Program-made: the position numbers and the translations under genes | Part shown: in pieces, positions 53,993 to 62,019 of the stretch | Position numbering within the stretch: position 1 is the stretch's first letter | Layout of the letters: each line of letters starts with the position of its first letter | The notes under the pieces: generated by a model | The model's input: only the letters and a program-made list of their open reading frames with translations | Told to the model about the DNA's origin: nothing | The model's database searches: none | NCBI RefSeq assembly: GCF_013391765.2 | Contig: NZ_JACBGI020000013.1 | Span: 1-62,019 of the forward strand | Direction of reading: 5' to 3' | From: Thiomicrorhabdus heinhorstiae | GTDB lineage: Bacteria > Pseudomonadota > Gammaproteobacteria > Thiomicrospirales > Thiomicrospiraceae | DNA: 62,019 nucleotides

Positions 53993-55375
53993 CTAAATGA
54001 CCTTTGAAAAGCGGTTTTCGGTACCCGCTTTCAGGTAAGCATCGAACACCATACAGATATTGCGAATCAGCAGTCGACCTTTAGCGGTAACAAACAGGTC
54101 GGTATCGCTGACCTGAATCAGACCATCCTCAATCATCGGCGTCAAATTTCTCAGTTCATCGGCAAAGTATTCGTCGAAACGGATATTCCAGCGATCATCG
54201 AGTTGTTCAAAATTCAGGTGGAAGTGACTGATCAGACGGGTAATGACATCACGGCGCAGTTCGTCGTCTTCGGTCAGTTGCACGCCACGGAATACCGCCA
54301 GGTGCCCAGCATCGATCGCGGCATAGTAATCGGCCAGAGACTTATAGTTCTGCGCATAGGTGTTGTTGATCAGAGAAATCGACGTCGCCCCCATCCCGAT
54401 CAAATCGCAGTCGGCGTGAGTCGAATAGCCTTGGAAGTTGCGGTACAGAGTTTCGTTGCGTTGCGCAACCGCCAGTTCATCGTCCGGTTTCGCAAAGTGA
54501 TCCATGCCGATATACACATAACCGGCTTCGAGAAGACGTTCGGTAGTGGCGTGCAGTATCGCCAGTTTTTCGTCCGCCGAAGGCATATCCGCTTCGCTCA
54601 TTTTCTTCTGCGTCGGGAACAGACTCGGCATGTGCGCATAGTTGAAAATCGAGAAGCGGTCAGGTTCGGCTTCCAACACTCGATCCAGCGTATGGATAAA
54701 TCCCTTCTCGGTCTGGAAAGGCAGACCGTAAATCAGGTCGACATTCACCGACAAAAAACCGTTTTCACGCGCCGCCTCCAGCACTTCAAACGTTTCGGCC
54801 TGAGTCTGAATACGGTTTACCGCCTTCTGTACTTTTTCATCGAAATCCTGCACTCCGAGGCTCATGCGGTTAAAACCGAGCTGGCGCAAAAGCTGTACCG
54901 ATTCGCGATTGGCTTCGCGCGGATCGATTTCGATCGAATATTCGCCGGAATCGTCGTTATACAGATTGAAATGCTCGCGGGTTTTTTCCATTAAAGCGCG
55001 CATTTCGTCGTGATTGATGAAGGTCGGCGTTCCACCGCCCCAATGCAGTTGTTCGACCATTCGACTGGAGTCAAACAATTTCGACTGCATTTCAATTTCT
55101 TTGAAGAGACGTTCCAGATAAGGCGTGGTTTTGGAGCGGTCGCGGGTCCAGACCTTATTACAGGCACAGAAAAAACACACCGTATCGCAAAACGGAATGT
55201 GAAAATACAACGATAAAGCCCGACTGGTGGCATTACTGCGCTTGGCGGCTTCGGCGTAATCTTCCAGCCCGAAATGCTCTTCGAACTGCACCGCGGTCGG
55301 ATAAGAGGTATAACGCGGTCCTGTCTGGTTATATCGCTTGATCAGCGCCTCGTCGAACTGAATTTTCTGTTCCAT
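53993..55375 (-). CDS. hemN: Oxygen-independent coproporphyrinogen III oxidase
   Basis: Radical SAM enzyme of heme synthesis, decarboxylating coproporphyrinogen III without oxygen. 460 aa from ATG 55375 (GGAAGG upstream). The radical-SAM cysteines are in CDTVCFFCACNK (about residue 62), with the additional cysteine typical of HemN. RYTSYPTAVQFEEHFG begins the catalytic domain. It serves the heavy heme demand of the ccm and cytochrome genes here. Confidence 0.95.
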   Translation of the reverse strand: MEQKIQFDEALIKRYNQTGPRYTSYPTAVQFEEHFGLEDYAEAAKRSNATSRALSLYFHIPFCDTVCFFCACNKVWTRDRSKTTPYLERLFKEIEMQSKLFDSSRMVEQLHWGGGTPTFINHDEMRALMEKTREHFNLYNDDSGEYSIEIDPREANRESVQLLRQLGFNRMSLGVQDFDEKVQKAVNRIQTQAETFEVLEAARENGFLSVNVDLIYGLPFQTEKGFIHTLDRVLEAEPDRFSIFNYAHMPSLFPTQKKMSEADMPSADEKLAILHATTERLLEAGYVYIGMDHFAKPDDELAVAQRNETLYRNFQGYSTHADCDLIGMGATSISLINNTYAQNYKSLADYYAAIDAGHLAVFRGVQLTEDDELRRDVITRLISHFHLNFEQLDDRWNIRFDEYFADELRNLTPMIEDGLIQVSDTDLFVTAKGRLLIRNICMVFDAYLKAGTENRFSKVI

Positions 55376-55449
55376 TTTCACAGCCTTCCATTTTGCTCTT
55401 CTGAATTGAAAAGCATACGCCATCCGCCGGCAAAAAAAGTTAATTCATC

Positions 55450-57654
55450 TCAAGACTTCCGGCGAATCAGCCAAACCTGATGGATTTTTGCATTACGCTC
55501 GAAATCTTTCGGCATGGTCGCCCGGGTAATGTCCTCCACGGCGTAATTATCCGATACAGCCGCATCAAGCCTGAATTTGCGCAGGTTGTTGGAAAACACC
55601 AATACCCCGTTCGGATTCAATAACGCCATCGCCTGATCGACCAGCATTGCGTGATCGCGCTGAATATCCAGCACCCCTTCCATCTTCTTCGACGAGGAAA
55701 ACGACGGCGGGTCCATAAAAACGACATCGAAACGGCGTTTCGGTGCAGCAGCCTGTTCAGCAAGCCACACCAGTACGTCGGCTCGCTCGACCTGATGCTG
55801 TTTCTCGTCGATGCGATTGGCCCAGAAATTATTCTGCGCCCAGAACAGATAAGTTTTCGACATATCGACACTGAGGCTGGATTTTGCCCCTTGCGCTGCA
55901 GCAATTGCACTGGCAGTCGCGGTGTAGCAGAACAGGTTCAACAGGGATTTGCCGCGTGCCAGCTCGGCAACTTTGGCCCGCACGTCACGATGGTCGAGAA
56001 ACACGCCGGTATCCAGATAATCATGGAAATTAACGCGCAGTTGCACGCCATTTTCAATCACGGTATGGAACTGCTTGCTTTCATCCATGCGTTCGTACTG
56101 ACTGCTGCCTTTCTGGCGCTGGCGGACTTTGAACACAATTCGTTCGGCATCCATTTCAAACACTTCAGGTAGAACCGACACGGCCTCATGCAGACGCTTT
56201 TTCGCCTTGGTACGATCTACCGATTTCGGCGCGGCATACTCATTTACCACCAGCCAGTCGCCGCTGTCTTCAGTATCGTAATAGTCGATCGACAGGGCAT
56301 ATTCCGGCATGTCGGCATCGTAGACGCGGTAAGCGTTAACCTTCTCTTTTTCGGCCCATTTTCGGATCGCCCGTAAATTTTTGCGCAACCGGTTGGCAAA
56401 CATCCGAGCCCCTTCGCTGTCGGACAGCTCCGGGAAAAACTGCTGAATCTGCTGCGCCAGTTCCGCGCCGCCTTTGATGGCCGGCTCACGATGATATTCC
56501 TTATCCAATTCGAAACGCAGTAACTTGCAGCTCATAGGACCATTGGCAAAATCGTGTGAACGCTTGGCTTTAATCCCCAGATACATACCCAATTCCGGGT
56601 TACAGGTTAAAATCGCCGCCTGCCAACCATCGAATTCATTTTTCAGATAATCGCCGAGGTGAGTGTATAACTCCTTCACCTCTTCCAGCTCACCCAGTCG
56701 TTCTCCGTAAGGCGGGTTACAGATTACCAGACCCGGTTGCCAGTCGCCCCATCGGCGTCCCTGCTCGACCGTCATCTGTTTGATTTCAATCGAATCGTCG
56801 TAACCTGCATTGGCGATCGCCTGATGCGCAATATCCAGCGACTTGTGCGAAGCATCCGAACCGTAAATATCCGGTAAATGTCGCAGCCCTTCGGCTTCGC
56901 GGACTTCCGCTTCCTCTACCAGAGAACGCCATAATTTTGCATCGTGCTGCTTCCAGCGATTCAGCAGCATACGCTCGGCCTTTTCCAGCCCCGGCGCCAA
57001 GTCGGACGCCATCATGGCCGCTTCGACCAGAAAGGTTCCGGAACCGCACATAGGGTCGTACAGACAGCCGCCCTGTTTGGCGATTTCCGGCCAACCAGCA
57101 CGCATTAGAATCGCCGCGGCAACGTTCTCTTTTAAAGGTGCAGTTACCTGCTGACCTTCTCGATAGCCACGCTGATGCAGGCTGTAACCGATCAAGTCGA
57201 TACTCAGCGTTAATTTATTGCGGTTCAAGTGGCCGTGGACTCGTAGTTCCGGATCACGGGTATCGACTTTCGGGCGGCTATTGGACACCTCTCGAAAATA
57301 GTCGACGATGCCATCTTTGATTTTCAAGGTGCCGTAATGACTGTGATCGATACCGACCCCCTGACCGGAAAAGGAAACCGCAAAGGTGCCAAAGGCGTCC
57401 ATATGCTGCTGCCAGTCCACTCCGGCAACCTGAAGAGTCAGGTCTTCCTGGTTGTCGAGCTCGACATCCAGTAGCGTCAAGAAAATCCGGTTTGCCAGAC
57501 GCGACCACAGACAAGAACGATAAAGCGTTTCCAGATCGGCTTCAAAACTGACGCCGCGCGGCTGCGCCTTGACTTCTGTCGCACCGAGAGACATCAGTTC
57601 TTCACGACACAATTCACTTAAGCCGCCGGCGGTGGTGGCAAAACATTTCAACAT
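55450..57654 (-). CDS. rlmKL: Bifunctional 23S rRNA methyltransferase RlmKL
   Basis: 734 aa from ATG 57654; 62 upstream codons have no ribosome site. The N-terminal THUMP and RlmL (m2G2445) domain contains the SAM motif DPMCGSGTFLVEAA and VICNPPYGERLG. The C-terminal RlmK (m7G2069) domain contains LLNLFCYTATASAIAAAQGA and VFMDPPSFSSS. Length and domain order match E. coli RlmKL. Confidence 0.93.
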   Translation of the reverse strand: MLKCFATTAGGLSELCREELMSLGATEVKAQPRGVSFEADLETLYRSCLWSRLANRIFLTLLDVELDNQEDLTLQVAGVDWQQHMDAFGTFAVSFSGQGVGIDHSHYGTLKIKDGIVDYFREVSNSRPKVDTRDPELRVHGHLNRNKLTLSIDLIGYSLHQRGYREGQQVTAPLKENVAAAILMRAGWPEIAKQGGCLYDPMCGSGTFLVEAAMMASDLAPGLEKAERMLLNRWKQHDAKLWRSLVEEAEVREAEGLRHLPDIYGSDASHKSLDIAHQAIANAGYDDSIEIKQMTVEQGRRWGDWQPGLVICNPPYGERLGELEEVKELYTHLGDYLKNEFDGWQAAILTCNPELGMYLGIKAKRSHDFANGPMSCKLLRFELDKEYHREPAIKGGAELAQQIQQFFPELSDSEGARMFANRLRKNLRAIRKWAEKEKVNAYRVYDADMPEYALSIDYYDTEDSGDWLVVNEYAAPKSVDRTKAKKRLHEAVSVLPEVFEMDAERIVFKVRQRQKGSSQYERMDESKQFHTVIENGVQLRVNFHDYLDTGVFLDHRDVRAKVAELARGKSLLNLFCYTATASAIAAAQGAKSSLSVDMSKTYLFWAQNNFWANRIDEKQHQVERADVLVWLAEQAAAPKRRFDVVFMDPPSFSSSKKMEGVLDIQRDHAMLVDQAMALLNPNGVLVFSNNLRKFRLDAAVSDNYAVEDITRATMPKDFERNAKIHQVWLIRRKS

Positions 57655-57853
57655 ACAACATCCAATAGCGTAAAAAACAGCGATTTCCAACCTTCGAATA
57701 ATCAAAAGGCCACAAACCGAAAATAGGGCTATCATTTTAAACGCTTTTACTGCAAACCGATACGCTGTTTCAGTAGAATAGGAAATCAAACGGCGCTGGG
57801 AAATGCTTACAACAAGGTTGCCGACAAAGATAAAACACAAGCGAGCTCGTCTT

Positions 57854-59065
57854 ATGAAACCAGGTATGTTCCTTTATCCGCTAATCACCGCCGTGGCGCT
57901 CCATGCCGGTGCACTATCCGCCAATACTAACGATCAGGGCGACGATTTCAAAAATTGGCTGAATCAGTTCACATTGAAAGCGGAACAGGCCGGCATCGGC
58001 GAACAAACCCTCAAGCTCGCTTTTAAAGACCTTACGCCGAATCCTCAAGTACTGGAACTGGATCGCAGACAACCGGAATTCGTCAGCACCTTTTATGATT
58101 ACTTCCGACGGGCAGTCAGTCCGACACGGATTGCCAACGGAAAAAAGAATTTCGCTCAACAACGAACGCTGTTAGAACAAGTCACGCAAAAATACGGCGT
58201 ACAAAGCCCATATCTGGTCGCTTTTTGGGGAATGGAAACCAACTACGGCGGCTATACCGGCAATCTCTCGATTATCCGTTCTTTGGCAACTCTGGCGCAT
58301 GACCCGAGACGCAGCGAATTTTTCAGCAGCGAACTGCTCAGTGCTCTGAAGATTCTTGACAGAGGCCATGTTCAACTCGACGAAATGCGCGGATCCTGGG
58401 CCGGAGCCATGGGACAGTGCCAGTTTATGCCGAGCAACTATCTACGCTACGCGGTCGACGGTGACGACGACAACAAAATCAACCTTTGGAAAAGTCTCCC
58501 AGATGTATTCAATTCCGCGGCGCATTTTCTCAACGAACTCGGTTGGCAGGCCGGTGAACCCTGGGGGAAAGAAGTCGTTCTGCCGAAAAACTTCGACTTC
58601 TCACTTGCCGACGGCAAAAGCAGCCGCTCAATAACGGAATGGCAGGGGCTGGGAGTTCGCTTCGTTCATACCAGTAAAGACGAAGTCATACCCGGCCAGG
58701 CCAAACTGGTATTGGCCAGCGATTTCCGCGGCCCGGCGTTTTTGACCTTTAAGAACTTCGACGTCATCAAACGCTGGAATCGTTCCGATAAATACGCCAT
58801 TGCCGTCGGTGTACTGGCCGATGAAATTTCCGGCAAACCCGGACTGACTTACCAGCAGCCGAAAGACGATTCCGGCCTGGATCTGGCCGAAGTTAAACAA
58901 ATTCAATCTCTGCTTAACGAAGCCGGTTACGATGCCGGTAAACCGGACGGCATCATCGGCAGCAAAACGCGTGGCGCGCTTCGTGCTTATCAAATGGACA
59001 AAGGGTTGCCGGCCGACGGCTATCCGTCAATGAGAATGTTGAATCTACTTAGCGCCCAACCTTGA
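57854..59065 (+). CDS. Lytic murein transglycosylase, MltB-like, with peptidoglycan-binding domain
   Basis: 403 aa from ATG 57854 with a signal peptide ending GALSA. The MltB-family catalytic domain has the glutamate in FWGMETNYGG (about residue 131), followed by MRGSWAGAMGQCQFMPSNYL (about 179). A C-terminal PG_binding_1 domain follows (about 340-400; LLNEAGYDAGKPDGIIGSKT). It cleaves the glycan strand to 1,6-anhydro products. The divergent neighbour is rlmKL. Confidence 0.9.
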   Translation: MKPGMFLYPLITAVALHAGALSANTNDQGDDFKNWLNQFTLKAEQAGIGEQTLKLAFKDLTPNPQVLELDRRQPEFVSTFYDYFRRAVSPTRIANGKKNFAQQRTLLEQVTQKYGVQSPYLVAFWGMETNYGGYTGNLSIIRSLATLAHDPRRSEFFSSELLSALKILDRGHVQLDEMRGSWAGAMGQCQFMPSNYLRYAVDGDDDNKINLWKSLPDVFNSAAHFLNELGWQAGEPWGKEVVLPKNFDFSLADGKSSRSITEWQGLGVRFVHTSKDEVIPGQAKLVLASDFRGPAFLTFKNFDVIKRWNRSDKYAIAVGVLADEISGKPGLTYQQPKDDSGLDLAEVKQIQSLLNEAGYDAGKPDGIIGSKTRGALRAYQMDKGLPADGYPSMRMLNLLSAQP

Positions 59066-59093
59066 AACAGCTTAAAAAGCGGGAGAAATCTGC

Positions 59094-59255
59094 ATGACTC
59101 ATCCAGTCGAACCCCAGAGTTCGGATACTCGAACAAACAGTGCTGGAAAACTGCCTTATCGGTTATGGAAGCTGCAAACCCGTCTGTTACAGCTGCAACA
59201 CCGTCTGCGAAAATTACGCCGTAACGCTTCGGCAAGCAGTCAACAAGAACCTTAA
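59094..59255 (+). CDS. Small basic hypothetical protein
   Basis: 53 aa, very basic, with a central amphipathic stretch LPYRLWKLQTRLLQLQHRLR. A ribosome site (GGGAG) precedes the ATG at proper spacing and the gene starts 28 nt after the transglycosylase. No family recognised. The helix could bind membranes or nucleic acid, or the frame could be untranslated. Confidence 0.45.
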   Translation: MTHPVEPQSSDTRTNSAGKLPYRLWKLQTRLLQLQHRLRKLRRNASASSQQEP

Positions 59256-59664
59256 AATACAGATAAAGTAACGAAAAGACAGAGCCAAGAAACGGTCTGA
59301 CTTAGAAATGCACATGCAGAAAACGGACAAAAGTCATTCCGACATGAATCGGCAGTAAAACAGATAGTGAAACGCTCTTCAGCGATTTGGATTTCTTCTA
59401 AGGACCTGCGCCTTTAAGCAAACGAGTTTTCATTGCCCACAACTCGATGCCCGATTTTCAGGTCTATTCCCCAATTCACCTGCAAAACCTCGCGCGGCCG
59501 CATTTTGTTATTATTGTTTCGTCTGTTCCCACAAAAAGGAACCGAACGACCTACCTCGTTTTGAGAATCAACACTGAGGAGGAGCTGAAAATAGACCATC
59601 CGGTTCAAAGCGAAACCCGACAGCGCAAATCCAAAAACGCTGCCGGAAATCAAATCATATCAAA
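59256..59664. other. Intergenic region before the Rieske gene
   Basis: 409 nt without a supported gene. A 73-codon rightward frame (59447-59668) has no ribosome site and unremarkable composition and runs into the convergent Rieske gene. No strong hairpin or operator was seen. Confidence 0.45.
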
Positions 59665-60360
59665 TTAACACAGATTTTTCATCGCGCTGACGCTTTTACC
59701 CAAAACGACCGCTGTCTTATCTGAACTCATCTCTTTATAACCGCTACGTCCGTACTCTTTTTTCAGATCGCGTTTATAGGCTTTAAAGAAATCGGCAACC
59801 AAATCGTGGCCGTAAAGCGCTACCGCCCAGTATTCATCTTTAGCGGCATTGTATTCCAGTTTAACCGCAGTCAACGGATTGGTCGCAGGACCTTTCATGA
59901 CCTTACCGCCTTTGGTCGGATCATACACCGAGTTATGTGCGCAGCAGGTAATCATCCCCGGGCCCTCGGCAACGTCACTGTGTTTCGGATTGAAATTGAT
60001 CATGCTGAAATTCTTATTCGGATATTGCAGCTGATGCGGACAGATCGCCAGAAAAGCGACCACCGACTGGTGCGGCCCACTACCGCCAAGCCATTTGTAT
60101 TTGCTGCCGTTCTCTTCACTTAGTTCTGCTTGCTTGAGCGGTGCGCCCATATCGATCAGAAAACACGGCGTGCTTTTATACGGATACGGAAATTGATATT
60201 CGGTTTTCACTTGAATGTCTTTGCTTCTAAGCGGACTACCGTCTTCTTTGGTCAGCAAGCTTTTCGGAAAAGCGATCTCGCTTGCGTGCACTAAAAATTG
60301 TGGAACGAATGAGGCGGCAACACCCATACCGCATGCTTTAAGCAATTCTCTTCGATTCAT
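59665..60360 (-). CDS. Periplasmic Rieske [2Fe-2S] protein
   Basis: 231 aa with a twin-arginine signal (NRRELLK). The cluster ligands appear as CPHQ and CCAHNS (CxH and CxxH with an extra cysteine), 45 residues apart in the second half of the protein. The N-terminal half is not a cytochrome bc1 anchor. It is downstream of and co-oriented with an FccB-like flavoprotein, suggesting electron transfer from that enzyme to the Rieske protein. The downstream acceptor is not encoded here. Confidence 0.83.
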   Translation of the reverse strand: MNRRELLKACGMGVAASFVPQFLVHASEIAFPKSLLTKEDGSPLRSKDIQVKTEYQFPYPYKSTPCFLIDMGAPLKQAELSEENGSKYKWLGGSGPHQSVVAFLAICPHQLQYPNKNFSMINFNPKHSDVAEGPGMITCCAHNSVYDPTKGGKVMKGPATNPLTAVKLEYNAAKDEYWAVALYGHDLVADFFKAYKRDLKKEYGRSGYKEMSSDKTAVVLGKSVSAMKNLC

Positions 60361-60468
60361 TTAAAACTCCAAAAAGATAAAAAGAAACCTTTACAGAATC
60401 CGCATTTCGAGAAACAGCCTGTAAAGGTTTTCAATTAAGAGAAAAAGTCTAAACTCATGGCTGGCCGA

Positions 60469-61839
60469 TTAACGGAACATGTCGTTAAACATACCTTCAG
60501 CCCACGCGATGTTTCCTTGACCCATCGCCGGAGTCCATTTTTCTTTAAGAGTGACATCGGTGAACCCGGCCAGAGTGCGTCCGTCGTACTTATATTTGGC
60601 ATCAACCATAATCGATTCCAACGGTTCGGTTTTGACCGCCGAGAAGCAGATGGTTTGCGGGCTTTCCCAGGTCGGCAGTTCTTTACCTTGCGCGTGATAA
60701 GCAACCACTTTCGCAACATAGTGCGCTTCGGAGTTGGAAGTGTTACCGGATTTTGAATATCCCATCGGACGTGCATCACCGGTGACATAGACGTGCTCGT
60801 CACCTTTTGCCTGATAGGTGAACGGATCGATATCCGCTTCCATCTGCGAACCTTCCTTGGTCAAGCCCATGATCTCGATCAGCTTGGCACCGCGAACAGA
60901 AGGATAGATCGCCGCATCGGCGAAATCATAGGTATCTTTGAAGCCGTCGGTTTCGGCAATAACCTGCTGTTTCTCAGGATCGACACCGGTAATATTCACA
61001 CCTGGAATATACTGGACGTAATCCTTGTACAGATTATCAAAAGCGTGGTGGAAACCTTCTGCCTTAATAGTGATGTCCGGGTTCTGATCAAGCAAGATAA
61101 CCTTACCTTTGATCTTCTCGCGTTTCATATATTCGGCAATCAGGCACGTACGCTCGTAAGGCCCAGGCAAACAGCGGTAGTTACCTTTCGGCACAGTCTG
61201 AATAAAGACGCCGCCTTCAAAATCTTCAAGCTTGCCTTTCAGAGTTAAGTGTTCGGAACCCGGCATAAAACCGGCCGGGAATTTTTTGCGTAACATGAAT
61301 TCCTGTTCCGGGTTCACGCCGATCGATGCATAGTTGTAATCGATCCCTGGAGCAACAATCAGGTAATCGTAATCGATACTGCCCTGATCGGTATAGACGA
61401 CACGGTTTTCACGGTCGGCGTTGATCACGGTTGCATTGAAGAAGATGTAACCGTTATTTTTGGCAGCATCATCGTAGGAGTGTAGAAGGAAATCGGTATC
61501 AACCGCTCCTGCCAGCCAGATATTACTGATCGGGCACGACATAAACAGGCTGTTTTTTTCAACCAGTACGATATCCAGCTTGTCGTAGTATCTTTTTAAA
61601 TATTTGGCCATTGTCAGTCCTGACCAGCCACCGCCGACAACAACGACACGCGGACCTTTCGCAGCGGGCAAACTTGCTTTACCACTTACGATTGAAAACG
61701 CATCACTACTGCCTCCCTCGTCGCTACCCATCATAGATTCAATCGTACTACAACCACTCAAAGCGGCTGTACCGGCACCCGCTGCAGCAGTTCCAGCAGC
61801 TATTTTTAATAATCCGCGACGAGATATTGATTCACTCAT
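60469..61839 (-). CDS. FCSD-type flavoprotein, third copy, paired with Rieske protein
   Basis: 456 aa. A Tat signal (SRRGLLK) and a possible lipobox (LSGC) precede a Gly/Ser-rich linker. FAD motif VVVVGGGWSGLTMAKYL (about residue 62) and FMSCPISN follow. The redox cysteines expected for FCSD are present in YRCLPGPYER and TICFSAV. It lacks an adjacent cytochrome; instead a Rieske protein follows after about 108 nt. This is a distant paralogue of the two flavoproteins at 30-33 kb. Ribosome site GGAGAG. Confidence 0.87.
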   Translation of the reverse strand: MSESISRRGLLKIAAGTAAAGAGTAALSGCSTIESMMGSDEGGSSDAFSIVSGKASLPAAKGPRVVVVGGGWSGLTMAKYLKRYYDKLDIVLVEKNSLFMSCPISNIWLAGAVDTDFLLHSYDDAAKNNGYIFFNATVINADRENRVVYTDQGSIDYDYLIVAPGIDYNYASIGVNPEQEFMLRKKFPAGFMPGSEHLTLKGKLEDFEGGVFIQTVPKGNYRCLPGPYERTCLIAEYMKREKIKGKVILLDQNPDITIKAEGFHHAFDNLYKDYVQYIPGVNITGVDPEKQQVIAETDGFKDTYDFADAAIYPSVRGAKLIEIMGLTKEGSQMEADIDPFTYQAKGDEHVYVTGDARPMGYSKSGNTSNSEAHYVAKVVAYHAQGKELPTWESPQTICFSAVKTEPLESIMVDAKYKYDGRTLAGFTDVTLKEKWTPAMGQGNIAWAEGMFNDMFR

Positions 61840-62019
61840 ACCCTACTCTCCTACTTCCCATGTATACCAATAATCATAAATATTATTTATGGTTTATTTA
61901 TTTTTAATATCCAAATCAACATAGCTAATCCGGACGAGAACCAAGAGTAAGAAAGTAAAAATTTATTGTCTAATTAAACAAATATATAGCCCATTACGTC
62001 GGGTTATAAAGTCATATTA
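61840..62019. other. AT-rich upstream region of the third flavoprotein
   Basis: 180 nt to the window end, without a gene. It contains a near-perfect palindrome CATAAATATTATTTATG (61875-61891) about 35-50 nt before the start codon, which may be an operator or the AT-rich promoter core. Transcription of the flavoprotein-Rieske pair should begin here. Confidence 0.4.

Noticed and set aside
54203-54994. Antisense frame of 263 codons across hemN
   Set aside because: Shadow of the conserved hemN; arginine- and histidine-rich translation typical of antisense frames.
59447-59668. Possible 73-codon gene before the Rieske gene
   Set aside because: No ribosome site, no known motif, and overlaps the convergent Rieske stop.
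1-62019. CRISPR arrays, insertion sequences, tRNA and rRNA genes
   Set aside because: No regular direct repeats with spacers, no transposase-like frames and no cloverleaf or rRNA stretches were recognised by eye.

Overview
This window reads as a chromosomal segment of a sulfur-oxidising gammaproteobacterium. The grounds are a cytochrome c maturation operon, three flavocytochrome c sulfide dehydrogenase (FCSD) type flavoproteins, SoxA and SoxX homologues, DsrE and rhodanese proteins, and a gammaproteobacterial core order (accB-accC-prmA-dusB-fis-purH-purD). Gene content resembles the Thiomicrospira / Thiomicrorhabdus / Hydrogenovibrio group, but that placement is inference from gene families and was not tested by a search. 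I saw no rRNA, tRNA, CRISPR array, insertion sequence or prophage.

Layout. 1-6.2 kb: an RND efflux operon (permease, adaptor, TolC-like channel) on the minus strand, with a promoter and a 20-bp palindrome at its start. 6.2-14.4 kb: single genes (alpha/beta hydrolase, pdxB, a DUF302 lipoprotein, a FadL-type porin, an SDR epimerase, fxsA, and a DsbD with a duplicated N-terminal domain). 14.6-22.2 kb: core metabolism (aroQ, accBC, prmA, dusB-fis, purH, purD). 22.5-29.0 kb: ccmABCDEFGHI. 29.2-33.6 kb: a tetraheme NapC-type cytochrome, a diheme fccAB pair and a convergent monoheme-cytochrome/fccB pair. 34-37.5 kb: clpB behind a clear sigma-32 promoter, then an ElyC/YdcF-like gene. 37.5-54 kb: the accessory region of most interest. 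54-62 kb: hemN, rlmKL, a lytic transglycosylase, and a Rieske protein paired with a third FccB-like flavoprotein.

The region 37.5-54 kb looks like a molybdenum-responsive island. Four copies of a 24-bp operator of the ModE type (CGTTATAY-N8-RWATAACG) lie upstream of, or between, (i) a long non-coding stretch leading to mop (molbindin) and modD, (ii) an operon of soxA, a small monoheme cytochrome, soxX, a metallo-beta-lactamase-fold protein, a DsrE-family protein and a rhodanese, and (iii) an operon of two TonB-dependent receptors, a FecB/BtuF-type binding protein, an LLM flavin monooxygenase, a FecCD-type permease, a truncated globin and an ABC ATPase. A sigma-54 activator with a degenerate receiver domain sits immediately before operon (ii). 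It is followed by an enhancer-like inverted repeat and a -24/-12 element whose predicted start site falls inside a ModE box. The proposal, which is inference, is a TonB-dependent uptake route for molybdenum, tungsten or a metallophore complex of them, co-regulated with an alternative SoxAX sulfur module. modE, soxYZ and soxB are not in the window.

Many genes overlap by 1-4 bases (ccmB/C, ccmE/F, ccmF/G, ccmG/H and the ABC operon), which supports tight operons. Several starts were moved inward from the longest open frame on ribosome-binding-site and signal-peptide grounds, including GTG starts for mop, soxA, the binding protein and the FecCD permease, and a TTG start for the hydrolase.
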